Of a stretch of DNA of 64,000 nt, positions 16,976 through 25,420 are shown piece by piece. Every line of letters starts with the position of its first letter. The stretch's first letter is position 1. This DNA comes from Micromonospora pallida. Lineage in GTDB: Bacteria; Actinomycetota; Actinomycetes; Mycobacteriales; Micromonosporaceae. The stretch is taken from contig NZ_FMHW01000002.1 in the NCBI RefSeq assembly GCF_900090325.1, positions 744,001 through 808,000 on the forward strand. The letters are read 5' to 3'. The translations under genes and the position numbers were made by a program. The notes beneath the pieces were generated by a model. It did no database searches, had not been told where the DNA came from, and saw only the letters and a program-made list of their open reading frames with translations.

Positions 16976-17428
16976 TCAGCGGTAGAACGTGCCGACCGTC
17001 GTCCCGCTGGCGATCTCCTGGCCGCCGAGCGCGCGGTGCACGTCCGACGCGTGCGGGGTCGCCGGCAGTTCCAGCGGCTGGTCCAGCGCGTACAGGCGGA
17101 AGAAGTACCGGTGCGCCTCCTCGCCCTGCGGCGGGTGCGGCCCGGACCAGCCCGTCTGACCGAAGTCGTTCGGCCACTCCCGGCCGCCCGGCGGGACCGC
17201 GCCCTCGTCCGTGCCACCGGTGGCGGGGTCGATCCCGGTCACCAGCCAGTGCAGGAACGGCGTCTTTCCGGCGTCCGGGTCCTCCACCATCAGCACCAGC
17301 TCCCGTGCCGAGTCGGGGACCTCGGCCCACTGCAACGGCGGGGACAGGTTGCCCCCTTCCCGGGAGAACCGCCCCGGCAACAGGTCGTGGTCGTTGAACG
17401 CCGTGCTGCGCAGCATGATCCCGGCCAT
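16976..17428 (-). CDS. YbhB/YbcL family PEBP-like protein
   Basis: A 150-residue cytoplasmic protein of the phosphatidylethanolamine-binding family (Raf kinase inhibitor-like), bacterial YbhB/YbcL branch. The ligand-pocket segments are NLSPPLQWAEVPDSARELVL (about residues 26-45) and VEDPDAGKTPFLHWLVTGID (about 47-66). The GPHPPQGEEAHRYFFRLYAL region follows. Ribosome site AAAGGGGAGGCACG precedes the ATG. The role of these proteins in bacteria is poorly defined. Confidence 0.9.
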   Translation of the reverse strand: MAGIMLRSTAFNDHDLLPGRFSREGGNLSPPLQWAEVPDSARELVLMVEDPDAGKTPFLHWLVTGIDPATGGTDEGAVPPGGREWPNDFGQTGWSGPHPPQGEEAHRYFFRLYALDQPLELPATPHASDVHRALGGQEIASGTTVGTFYR

Positions 17429-17539
17429 CGTGCCTCCCCTTTCCCCTCGTCCGGCCAGCGGATACCCGTCACGTCCGCGCCGAAACGGTGTGCGGGGGTG
17501 CGCCGGTGACCCTTCGCCGGCTGGCCGGTCGGGTTCCGT

Positions 17540-18763
17540 TCAGAACGGGGGAGCGGCGGGTTCGGGCGGGCGGTGATGGGCCCGTCGGGCATCGGCCACC
17601 GCCACCGCGAGCAGGACCACCGCCGCAGTCCCGGCGGAGTACAGCAACGGGTGGTGCAGCAGCACCCAGACCGGGGCGACCAGGGCGGCCATGGCGATCC
17701 ACCGGGACGGGGACACCCGGCCGAACACCTCGTACTCGAACCGGGCCCGGCCGGCGAGGAAGAGCAGCGGCCCGCCGAGGATCAACGCGATCCAGGACGC
17801 CTCCGGGTGGTCCAGGGGGTGCTCGATGGCGAGTTCGTAACCGATGGCGGCGGCCACCACCCCGGTCACCATCACCAGGTGCGTGTCGGCGGCCGAGCGG
17901 GCGATGGCGGCGGGCTGGGTGGCCATGGCCACCGCCTCGGCCAGGATCCGTCCGGCCCGGTGGAAGTAGATCCGCCAGAGCAGGATCGAGGTCAGCAGCG
18001 CGAGGCCGAACGCCGTCGTCCGGGCCGGGGTGAACGACCGGGCGCTGTAGGCCAGACCGCTGAACAGGATCGTCTCCCCGACCGCGATGAGGAAGAACTG
18101 CTGGTAGCGCTCGGCCAGGTGCTCGCCGGCCGGCTGCCACCGGTCCAGTCGTGAGCGGCCCAGGCCGGGAACCGGCCAGCCGGTCCGGGCGGCGACGCAC
18201 TCGATGGCCAGGGCCAGCGTCCACAGGATCACCCGGGGCATGACCGGCAGGAGCGCCCCGACCAGCCAGGGCACCGCCACCACCGCGTACACCACCAGCA
18301 CGCGCACCTTGAGCTGGCGTAAGTGGTACCGGCGCAGCGCGAGGAACAGGATCAGGGGACGGGAGAGCTGGGCGACGACGTACGCGCCGGCGAACATCAA
18401 CCCGTAGCTGGTGTACGCCTTGGGGATCGCTACCCCCATTACCATCGCGGCGACCAGCGAGGTGATCACGATCGTCTGCAACCAGAGGTGGTACGGGTCG
18501 TACCGACCGATGGTCAACGTCGTGCCCTGCCAGATGGACCAGAGGGCGAGCACGAGCAGCAGGGTCTTTCCACCGCCGGTCACCGGATGCCAACCGGCGC
18601 TGCCCCCAGGCTCCAGCGCGAGGTCCTCGAAGGCACGGGCCGAGATCCGGGTGAAGGCGAAGACGAAGACGAGGTCGAAGAAGAGTTCGAGGAACGAGGC
18701 GCGTCGGGGGCCGTGCGCCGCCGGCTCGAGCCGGTCGGCGGGCGGGGGGCGCGTCGTGGTCAC
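17540..18763 (-). CDS. Low temperature requirement protein A (LtrA) family
   Basis: A 407-residue membrane protein with about eleven helices. The family signature FLELFFDLVFVFAFTRI lies near the N-terminus (about residues 24-40), and the later block HLAERYQQFFLIAVGETILF at about 210-229. LtrA was first linked to growth at low temperature in Listeria; the molecular function is unknown. The GTG at 18763 is the first in-frame start after a clear promoter-like TTACGA region. The gene is divergent from the LLM oxidoreductase. Confidence 0.88.
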   Translation of the reverse strand: MTTTRPPPADRLEPAAHGPRRASFLELFFDLVFVFAFTRISARAFEDLALEPGGSAGWHPVTGGGKTLLLVLALWSIWQGTTLTIGRYDPYHLWLQTIVITSLVAAMVMGVAIPKAYTSYGLMFAGAYVVAQLSRPLILFLALRRYHLRQLKVRVLVVYAVVAVPWLVGALLPVMPRVILWTLALAIECVAARTGWPVPGLGRSRLDRWQPAGEHLAERYQQFFLIAVGETILFSGLAYSARSFTPARTTAFGLALLTSILLWRIYFHRAGRILAEAVAMATQPAAIARSAADTHLVMVTGVVAAAIGYELAIEHPLDHPEASWIALILGGPLLFLAGRARFEYEVFGRVSPSRWIAMAALVAPVWVLLHHPLLYSAGTAAVVLLAVAVADARRAHHRPPEPAAPPF

Positions 18764-18894
18764 CTGGCAGTCGTAACATCTCCGTTCCGGCCGCCGGGTC
18801 GTTATCGCCGGAAGCCGGGACCGTACGTCATGAGGCGTGGTCGGCGGTCACCCGGGATCTTGCCCGGACCCGGGAGCGGCGGGACGATCATGTG

Positions 18895-19929
18895 GTGACG
18901 AATCGATGGGGAATGACGGTCCCGCTCGCCGGGGTGCCGCTCGCCGACCACGCCGCCGTGTACGCGGCCCTCGACCGGGCGGGGTTCACCGACGTGTGGT
19001 CCGCCGAGGTCAACGGCACCGACGCGGTCACGCCGCTGGCGCTCGCCGCCGCCTGGCAACCCCGACTGCGCCTCGGCACGGCGGTGACGCCGGTGTTCAC
19101 CCGGGGCCCCGGCCTGCTGGCGATGAGCGCGGCGGCGTTGGCGGAGGCCGCGCCCGGACGGTTCAGTCTCGGTATCGGCGCGTCCTCGTCGACCGTGGTA
19201 CGGGACTGGAACGCGGTGCCCTTCGTCGAGCCGTTCCGGCGTACCCGGGACGTGCTGCGGTTCCTGCGGGCGGCGCTGCGCGGCGAGACGGTCGACGAGG
19301 TCTACGACACCTTCACCGTCCGCCGGTTTCGGCTGGAGCGACCGCCCGCCGTGCCGCCGCCGATCCTGCTTGCCGCCCTGCGGCCGGGGATGCTCCGGCT
19401 GGCCGCCGCCGAGGCGGACGGGGTGGTCCTCAACTGGCTCGCCGCCGAGGACGTGCCCACCGTCGTCGCGGCCTGCGGCGACCGGCGGCCCGGCTTCGAG
19501 GTGGCCGCCCGGATCTTCGTGTGTCCGACCGAGGACGCCGACCATGCCCGTGCCGTCGGCCGACGGCTGATCACCAGCTACCTGACCGTGCCGGCGTACG
19601 CGGAGTTCCACCGCTGGCTGGGGCGGGAGCCGGTGCTCGGCGGGATGTGGCGGGCGTGGGCGGCCGGGGACCGACGCGGCGCGGGCGCGGCGGTGCCCGA
19701 CGAACTGGTCGACGCACTGGTGCTGCACGGCTCACCCGAGGCGTGCCGGGCCGGGGTACGCCGGTACGTCGAGGCCGGTGTCGGCGTGCCGGTGCTGGCG
19801 CTGCTGCCCACCCCGGAGCTGACCGCCGGGGGCGCGCCGGCGCTGGCCGCCCTGGTCAGCCGACTCGGCCCCGGACGCCTGACGGGCCCGGGCGGGACGC
19901 CACCGGACAGCGGTCAGGGCGGTGTCTGA
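18895..19929 (+). CDS. LLM class (F420-dependent type) oxidoreductase
   Basis: A TIM-barrel flavin/F420 oxidoreductase of about 344 residues of the luciferase-like monooxygenase class. Features are the N-terminal strand WGMTVPLAGVPLADH, the F420-binding bulge region LRLGTAVTPVFTRGPGLLAM (about residues 61-80) and GRFSLGIGASS (about 92-102). The late segment VPVLALLPTPE closes the barrel. Such enzymes use reduced F420 or FMN to reduce or oxygenate varied substrates; none can be named. GTG codons at 18892 and 18895 are both possible, and the second gives the more usual N-terminus. Confidence 0.85.
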   Translation: MTNRWGMTVPLAGVPLADHAAVYAALDRAGFTDVWSAEVNGTDAVTPLALAAAWQPRLRLGTAVTPVFTRGPGLLAMSAAALAEAAPGRFSLGIGASSSTVVRDWNAVPFVEPFRRTRDVLRFLRAALRGETVDEVYDTFTVRRFRLERPPAVPPPILLAALRPGMLRLAAAEADGVVLNWLAAEDVPTVVAACGDRRPGFEVAARIFVCPTEDADHARAVGRRLITSYLTVPAYAEFHRWLGREPVLGGMWRAWAAGDRRGAGAAVPDELVDALVLHGSPEACRAGVRRYVEAGVGVPVLALLPTPELTAGGAPALAALVSRLGPGRLTGPGGTPPDSGQGGV

Positions 19930-20003
19930 CCACTCAGGCGACATCTCGGCCATGACCTGCGGGTCACGGAACGACGACGGTAGGCTCATGCCGAGGAGTT
20001 GCC

Positions 20004-20798
20004 ATGAGTGCCACGCCCGTTCCGCCCAGCACGCCCGCTGATCCTCTTCACGGTGGTGGCCCGAACCGTCTGCCGGACCGTGCGGACTTCCCCCTCTACG
20101 ACGGGCGGCCGGTGCGCCTGAACGGTGCGCGGTGGGCCGTGCTCATGGGCGCGGTGGTGGTCGCCGCCGCCGCGGACCTGATCGTCGCCCTGCCCGGCCC
20201 GCCCTGGCTCAGCGTCGCGGTGCGCGGCGTCCTCTTCTTCGGCATCCCGCTGCTCGTGCTCTCCCGACTGGCCCCGGGGACGCTGTCGTACCTGTTCCAG
20301 CCGGTGCGCCCGAAGCACGTGGGCCTCATGGTCGCCTTCGCCGCGATCAATCTGGTGCTGTCCTACGTGATCGCGCTCGTCGTCTCCATCTTCCTGAAGG
20401 TCAGCAGCAACCCCAGCAACGAGGTGTTGGCCGGGCTCGACACGGCCGGCCGGGTGGCGTACTTCGCCAGCACCATCCCCCAGTTGATCGGCGAGGAGGT
20501 CTTCACCGTCCTGCCGTTCCTGGCGTTCCTCACCCTGGCCACAACGGCGTTGGGCACCGGGCGGCGCACCGGTGTGGTCCTGGCGGTGATCGGCAGCGCG
20601 GTGCTGTTCGCGGCCATCCACCTGCCGACCTACGACTGGAACATCGCCCAGTGCCTGCTCATCATCGGCACCGCCCGCGTCGTTCTGCTGATCCCCTATC
20701 TGATCACCAAGAATCTGTGGACCTCTGTGGGAGCGCACGTCCTCAGCGACTGGACCCTCTTCGGCCTGGGGCTGCTCACCGCCCACCACACCTCGTGA
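20004..20798 (+). CDS. CPBP family intramembrane metalloprotease
   Basis: A 264-residue protein with about eight helices and an Abi/CAAX-protease-like core. The conserved glutamate pair is in QLIGEEVFTVLPFLAF (about residues 160-175) and the later His in FAAIHLPTYDWNIAQ (about 200-214). A possible -10 box (TAGGCT) lies just upstream of the GAGGAG ribosome site. Family members cleave membrane substrates or act in bacteriocin self-immunity. The usual Arg of EExxxR is replaced here (EEVFTVL), so protease activity is likely but not certain. Confidence 0.82.
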   Translation: MSATPVPPSTPADPLHGGGPNRLPDRADFPLYDGRPVRLNGARWAVLMGAVVVAAAADLIVALPGPPWLSVAVRGVLFFGIPLLVLSRLAPGTLSYLFQPVRPKHVGLMVAFAAINLVLSYVIALVVSIFLKVSSNPSNEVLAGLDTAGRVAYFASTIPQLIGEEVFTVLPFLAFLTLATTALGTGRRTGVVLAVIGSAVLFAAIHLPTYDWNIAQCLLIIGTARVVLLIPYLITKNLWTSVGAHVLSDWTLFGLGLLTAHHTS

Positions 20799-20971
20799 GC
20801 CGCCGCCATTCTGACGAGCCGCCGGCTCCGCTGGTCGGATGAGCAGCCGGCCGTACGGCTCGACGGCGGGCGGCTCGGCGTCCTGTCCCGGATGGTGGGG
20901 AGGAGGTTCAGCCGACCTGGCTCAGGAGGCGCTCCAGTTCGGTCAGGCGCTGCCGGACCTGCGCAGGCGGG

Positions 20972-23251
20972 TCAGGGGCGCCAGCGCAGCGGGCCCGGGT
21001 GGACGGGCCAGAGCACCCGCCGCCAGCGGGGCTGGGCCGACCGCAGCTCACGCCCGTAGTCGGTGGCGATCCGTCCGGCGTGCGTGGCCGCGTCATCGTC
21101 GGCCCCGTCCGGGGCGAACGTGACCCGGTTGACCAGCGCCGCCAACTCCTCCACCGGGGACGCGGCCGTCGGGGTCGTCGTTTCGTCTTGATCCGGGGTG
21201 CCGTCGACCACCAGCCGGCGGGCGTGCGCGGCCACCTCGGTGGCGGCCAGGTCTCCGCCGACCGGCTGCCCGGCGAGCCGCAGCGCGTCGGTCACCTCCC
21301 GCCAGGCGCCGGCGATGCGCTGCGCGGGGTCACCCCGACCGAGTCGCCGTCGGGTCAGCGTCCGGCGGGCCGCGACCAGCACCGCCAGTACCGCCGCGAC
21401 GAGCAGCAGCAGCGCGGCGGAGCCGCCGCCCACCAGCACCGCCACCGGTGTCCCCGTCGACTCCCGGCGCGGCGGGGCGGCCACCGCCGGGGGAGTGGCG
21501 GTCGGCTCGACGGTCGGCTCCGGCACCTCCGATGGGGGCGGCTCCTCCGGGGTCGGCCGGAAGTCCTCCTCCACCGGGCGCGGCTCGTCGTCAGGCCGGG
21601 GCAGCGGGTCGAAGGCGACCCAACCGAGCCCGTCGAAAAGCACCTCCGGCCAGGCGAACGCGTCGGCGGCCCGCACCGGCCCGCTGCCGGAGGTGCTGAA
21701 CCCGACCACCACCCGGGTGGGCAGCCCGGTCAACCGACCGAGCACCGCGAACGCGGCCGCGAACTGCTCGGAGGTGCCCCGCTGCCCACCGGCGTTGCGC
21801 GGCCCGAACAGGAAGAAGTTCAGGTTCGGGTACGCGTGCCCGCTCGGCGCGTCGGCCACCACCCGGTAGTGCTCGGCGAGGAACTGCTCGATCGCGGCGG
21901 CCCGGGCGTACGGGGCGCCGTTCTCCTCGGCGAGCTGGGCGGCGAGGCGGCGCATCGGGTCCGGCACCCCGTCGGCGACCCGCAGCTCCCGGGAGACCGC
22001 ATCGCCGGCGGGTACGTCGGCGGTGGCGATGAGGTTCAGGTCCGGGCGTTCCCGTACCGAGGTGACCGTGTACCGCAGTCCCGGCGTCAGCCCGTCCGGG
22101 CGGATCAGCGTCCCGGTCGCCGGGTCGTACGCCACCCGCGCCCCGTCGACTTCCCGGGGAGTGGCGACGGCCGGCAGCAGCCGTCCACTGAGATCCGCCA
22201 CGGTGATCTCCTGCCGGACGGTGTCCAACCGGCTGCCCGGAGCGGGCTCGACGGCCGGCAGGACCCGGCCGGCGTTGCGGTAGGTCGCGCCGACCCGCCA
22301 GGTCACCCCGTCGTAGTCGCTGAGCACCGCCAGCCGCAGCCGCACCTCGTCCGACCCGGGTTCCGGCGGCCCGGCATCCGCGGCGGGAGCGGCGGTCGGG
22401 GACGCGCCGTCGACCGCGACGTCGAGCAGCTTCCGCTCGGGGTTCAGCGCCCACCCGGAGATGCGGATCAGCGGGTTCTCGTCCAGCGTCTCCACCCGGG
22501 GCGGCTCCACGTACCGGCGGGGATCCGCCGGGCGGCCGTCGACCTGCCCGGCTACCACCGGCGCCAGCAGAGCCACCAGTCCCACCACCACGGCCAGCCC
22601 GGCGGCGGTGGTGACCGTCCGGGTGGTCCGCAGCGCCGTTCGCGCCTCGGTGGTCAGGTCACCGTCCGCTCCCGGCGGCGCGGTCCCGCCCGTGACGGCC
22701 AGCCCGATCGCGGCCAGCCCGGCGAACGCCAGCGTCGGCCAGAGCACCGGGTCGGCGTTCGGACCCACCACGTAGACCGCACCGGCGTAGAGCAGCGTCG
22801 GCGGCAGAAAGCCCAGCAGCACCCGCCCGGCGCGCAGCGCCACCTCCGCCCCGGCCAGCCCCGCCAGCCAGGTGGCGACCAGCGGCACCAGCACGGTGTC
22901 CGGGGTCGGTTCGACCGGGATCATCGCGGTCAGCAGCCGGGCGACGCCGTTGCCGGCGGCGTCCACCACGAGCTGTCCGAGACCGCCCGGCAGGTCGGCC
23001 CGCTGGGCCGCCACCCGCAGCGCCAGCGCCGTGTAGCCGGCGAGGGCCAGCACCGACAGCGGTGCGACCAGCCAGGACCGCAGCCGGCGGGCGGCGACGC
23101 TGACCAGCACCGACCCGACCGCCGCGCCGAGCAGCAACCGGGTCAGCAGGTCCCCGGCGTACACCCGGCCCAGCGCGATCCCGGCCAGGCCGGTCATCCC
23201 GACCAGGACCAGCGGCACCGGCAGCGCCCGCAGCACCCTCAGCGCGGTCAC
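20972..23251 (-). CDS. TgpA-like transglutaminase domain membrane protein
   Basis: A protein of about 759 residues. Six or so helices lie at the N-terminus (residues 1-200), then an extracytoplasmic region with DUF3488/transglutaminase-like core (about 380-560), a Pro/Glu-rich segment, one more helix and a cytoplasmic tail. The core keeps a Cys-less start (GQRGTSEQFAAAFAVLGRLT) where family members often have Cys. The expected His/Asp region is VRAADAFAWPEVLFDG, so peptidase/transglutaminase activity is doubtful. The GTG at 23251 is chosen because it overlaps the DUF58 stop as GTGA. Third gene of a MoxR-DUF58-TgpA operon. Confidence 0.85.
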   Translation of the reverse strand: MTALRVLRALPVPLVLVGMTGLAGIALGRVYAGDLLTRLLLGAAVGSVLVSVAARRLRSWLVAPLSVLALAGYTALALRVAAQRADLPGGLGQLVVDAAGNGVARLLTAMIPVEPTPDTVLVPLVATWLAGLAGAEVALRAGRVLLGFLPPTLLYAGAVYVVGPNADPVLWPTLAFAGLAAIGLAVTGGTAPPGADGDLTTEARTALRTTRTVTTAAGLAVVVGLVALLAPVVAGQVDGRPADPRRYVEPPRVETLDENPLIRISGWALNPERKLLDVAVDGASPTAAPAADAGPPEPGSDEVRLRLAVLSDYDGVTWRVGATYRNAGRVLPAVEPAPGSRLDTVRQEITVADLSGRLLPAVATPREVDGARVAYDPATGTLIRPDGLTPGLRYTVTSVRERPDLNLIATADVPAGDAVSRELRVADGVPDPMRRLAAQLAEENGAPYARAAAIEQFLAEHYRVVADAPSGHAYPNLNFFLFGPRNAGGQRGTSEQFAAAFAVLGRLTGLPTRVVVGFSTSGSGPVRAADAFAWPEVLFDGLGWVAFDPLPRPDDEPRPVEEDFRPTPEEPPPSEVPEPTVEPTATPPAVAAPPRRESTGTPVAVLVGGGSAALLLLVAAVLAVLVAARRTLTRRRLGRGDPAQRIAGAWREVTDALRLAGQPVGGDLAATEVAAHARRLVVDGTPDQDETTTPTAASPVEELAALVNRVTFAPDGADDDAATHAGRIATDYGRELRSAQPRWRRVLWPVHPGPLRWRP

Positions 23252-24384
23252 CACCGGCGCACCCCGTCCCACTCGGCGGCGAACGCGGCCCCGTCGGCCG
23301 CGTCGATGACCACCAGGCCCGCCCCGTCCGCCGGGGTCGGGTCCGTCGCGCCGAGGACCCCGACCACCACCGACGGGTACGCCCCGCGCAGCGCGCCCAC
23401 GTGGCCCAACCCGGCCCGCCCGCCCGGCCCGGTGAGGAAGACCAGGGTGTCCCCGGCCCGCTGCTGCCGTAGCCGGGCGGTCGCCTCCGACAGCGACCCC
23501 GCGCCGAGCCCGACCGTGGTGAGCCGGTCCATCGGGTACGCGTCCGCGTCGTCGTCGGGCACCACCGTCACCAGGGTCACCGGCAGGTCCTCGCGGAGCG
23601 CGGCGGCCACCACGGACGCCGCCGCCTCGCAGCCGACCTCGAAGCTCTCCGCCGTGCCGTCGGCCCGGTCCGGGTGCGCGTCGACCCGGTTGTCCAACAG
23701 CACCACGATCCGAGGCAGGCTGGTGTCCACGTTCTCCCGGACCATCAGCTCCCCGACCCGGGCGCTGGTCCGCCAGTGCACCCGCCGCAACTCGTCACCG
23801 ACCACGTACTCGCGCAGGGAGTCGAAGGTGATCGACCCGTGCGGCACCCCGTCCACCCGGCCGTCCAGGCTGCGTCCCGCCCCGGTGGGTACCGCGCTCA
23901 CCGGATGGACGCGCGGGTGCACCCACACCGGCACGGTGTCGCCGTACGCGCGGGGCAGCGCGACCAGGCCGAGCGGATCCCGGCGGGTGATCCGCAGTGG
24001 ACCGACCGGCACCACGCCGCGCCGGGTGGTGGGTACGTCGTAGCTGACCGTCGCGTCCCGGCCGGGGCGCAGCCGCAGCAACGGCACCGGGACCGTCCGG
24101 TTCCCGCAGCGTTCCTCGGCGACCAGGTTCGCCGCCCGCAGCCGCCCGGCGTTGCGGACGGTCAACGTCATTCGGGCCGGCTCGCCCCGGCCCACCCGGT
24201 CCGGGTCGGCCTGGCGGGTCACCGCCAACCTCGGCCGCCGGGCGGCGACGGCCAGGGCGTAGCCGACGGCGGTGCCGGCCGCCGCGCCCAGCACGGTCAG
24301 CTCCGGGTACGCGAAGGTGAAACCGGCGGCCAGCAGCACGACGGCGGCGACGAGCAACCCGGCACCCCGGGCGGTGATCCCCAT
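23248..24384 (-). CDS. DUF58 domain protein
   Basis: A 378-residue protein with two N-terminal helices (about residues 7-45) and a C-terminal DUF58/von Willebrand A-like domain. The family box DSLREYVVGDELRRVHWRTSA is at about 185-205, and LPRIVVLLDNR supplies the MIDAS-like strand. DUF58 proteins usually pair with MoxR AAA ATPases, which act as chaperones or cofactor-insertion factors. It lies 10 bases after the MoxR gene and overlaps the transglutaminase gene by four bases. Confidence 0.88.
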   Translation of the reverse strand: MGITARGAGLLVAAVVLLAAGFTFAYPELTVLGAAAGTAVGYALAVAARRPRLAVTRQADPDRVGRGEPARMTLTVRNAGRLRAANLVAEERCGNRTVPVPLLRLRPGRDATVSYDVPTTRRGVVPVGPLRITRRDPLGLVALPRAYGDTVPVWVHPRVHPVSAVPTGAGRSLDGRVDGVPHGSITFDSLREYVVGDELRRVHWRTSARVGELMVRENVDTSLPRIVVLLDNRVDAHPDRADGTAESFEVGCEAAASVVAAALREDLPVTLVTVVPDDDADAYPMDRLTTVGLGAGSLSEATARLRQQRAGDTLVFLTGPGGRAGLGHVGALRGAYPSVVVGVLGATDPTPADGAGLVVIDAADGAAFAAEWDGVRRW

Positions 24385-24394
24385 CCGCGACAGG

Positions 24395-25390
24395 TCAGGC
24401 CCGCGCCGGGACGGTCTGCCCGGACGGCAGCGGCACCGGCACCGAGGCGATCGCCTGCCGCAGCACCTCGGCGGCGTTCACGCCGCGTACCTGCGCGTCG
24501 GAGGAGAGCAGCAGCCGGTGGGCGAAGACCGGGCCAGCCAGGGTCTTCAGGTCCTCCGGCATGATCCAGCCCCGCCCGTCGATCAGCGCGTACGCGCAGG
24601 CCGCCCGGGTCAGCGCGATCACCCCACGGGGACTGACCCCGACCCGTACGTGCGCGTGGTTCCGGGTGGCTGCGGCGAGCCGGACCGCGTACGCGTACAG
24701 CGGTTCGGCGATGTGCACCCGCTGCGCCATGCCGATCAGCTCGGCGATCGTGGCGGTGTCGGTGACCGCAGGAAGCGCCTCCGGCGAACGGAGGGTCGCC
24801 CCGCGCAGCACCTCCACCTCCACCGCCTCGTCCGGGTAGCCGACCGACAGCTTCACCAGGAACCGGTCCAGTTGCGCCTCCGGCAGCCGGTACGTGCCGT
24901 CCATCTCCACCGGGTTCTGCGTCGCCACCACCAGGAACGGCTGCGGCACCGGATGGCGGACGCCGTCCACGGTGACGGTGCGTTCCTCCATCACCTCCAG
25001 CAGCGCCGACTGGGTCTTCGGCGACGCCCGGTTGATCTCGTCGGCGATGACGATGTTCGCGAACACCGGCCCGGGGTGGAACTCGAAACCCCGAGTCGCC
25101 TGGTTGAAGATCGTCACCCCGGAGACGTCCGAGGGAAGCAGGTCCGGGGTGAACTGGATGCGCCGCCACTCGCCGGTGACGGTCGCGGCGATCGCCCGGG
25201 CCAGGGTGGTCTTGCCCACCCCGGGCACGTCCTCGAGCAGCACGTGCCCCTGGGCGAACAGCGCGGTCAACGCCAACCGCACCACCTGCGGCTTACCCAG
25301 CACCACCGAGTTGACGTTCTCGGCGAGCCGGGCGGCCAGCGCGGCGAAGCGCTGCACCTCCTGCTGGGTCAACGGCTGGTGGGTCTTCAC
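24395..25390 (-). CDS. MoxR family AAA ATPase
   Basis: A 331-residue AAA ATPase of the MoxR/RavA group. Walker A is EDVPGVGKTTLAR (about residues 53-65), Walker B VIADEINRAS (about 114-123) and sensor 1 VVATQNPVE (about 152-160). The MoxR tail has GVSPRGVIALTRAACAYAL. MoxR ATPases remodel or activate partner proteins and are typically encoded with DUF58 and transglutaminase proteins, as here. AAGGAG precedes the GTG start at a slightly long distance (11 bases). Confidence 0.92.
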   Translation of the reverse strand: MKTHQPLTQQEVQRFAALAARLAENVNSVVLGKPQVVRLALTALFAQGHVLLEDVPGVGKTTLARAIAATVTGEWRRIQFTPDLLPSDVSGVTIFNQATRGFEFHPGPVFANIVIADEINRASPKTQSALLEVMEERTVTVDGVRHPVPQPFLVVATQNPVEMDGTYRLPEAQLDRFLVKLSVGYPDEAVEVEVLRGATLRSPEALPAVTDTATIAELIGMAQRVHIAEPLYAYAVRLAAATRNHAHVRVGVSPRGVIALTRAACAYALIDGRGWIMPEDLKTLAGPVFAHRLLLSSDAQVRGVNAAEVLRQAIASVPVPLPSGQTVPARA

Positions 25391-25420
25391 GGTCCGGGTG
25401 CTCCTTGCCGGCGGGCGCGG

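Noticed and set aside
20999..24043. A plus-strand open frame of 1014 codons opposite the transglutaminase and DUF58 genes
   Set aside because: Rich in Arg/Gly/Pro with no domain, and exactly antisense to well-supported genes; a high-GC shadow.
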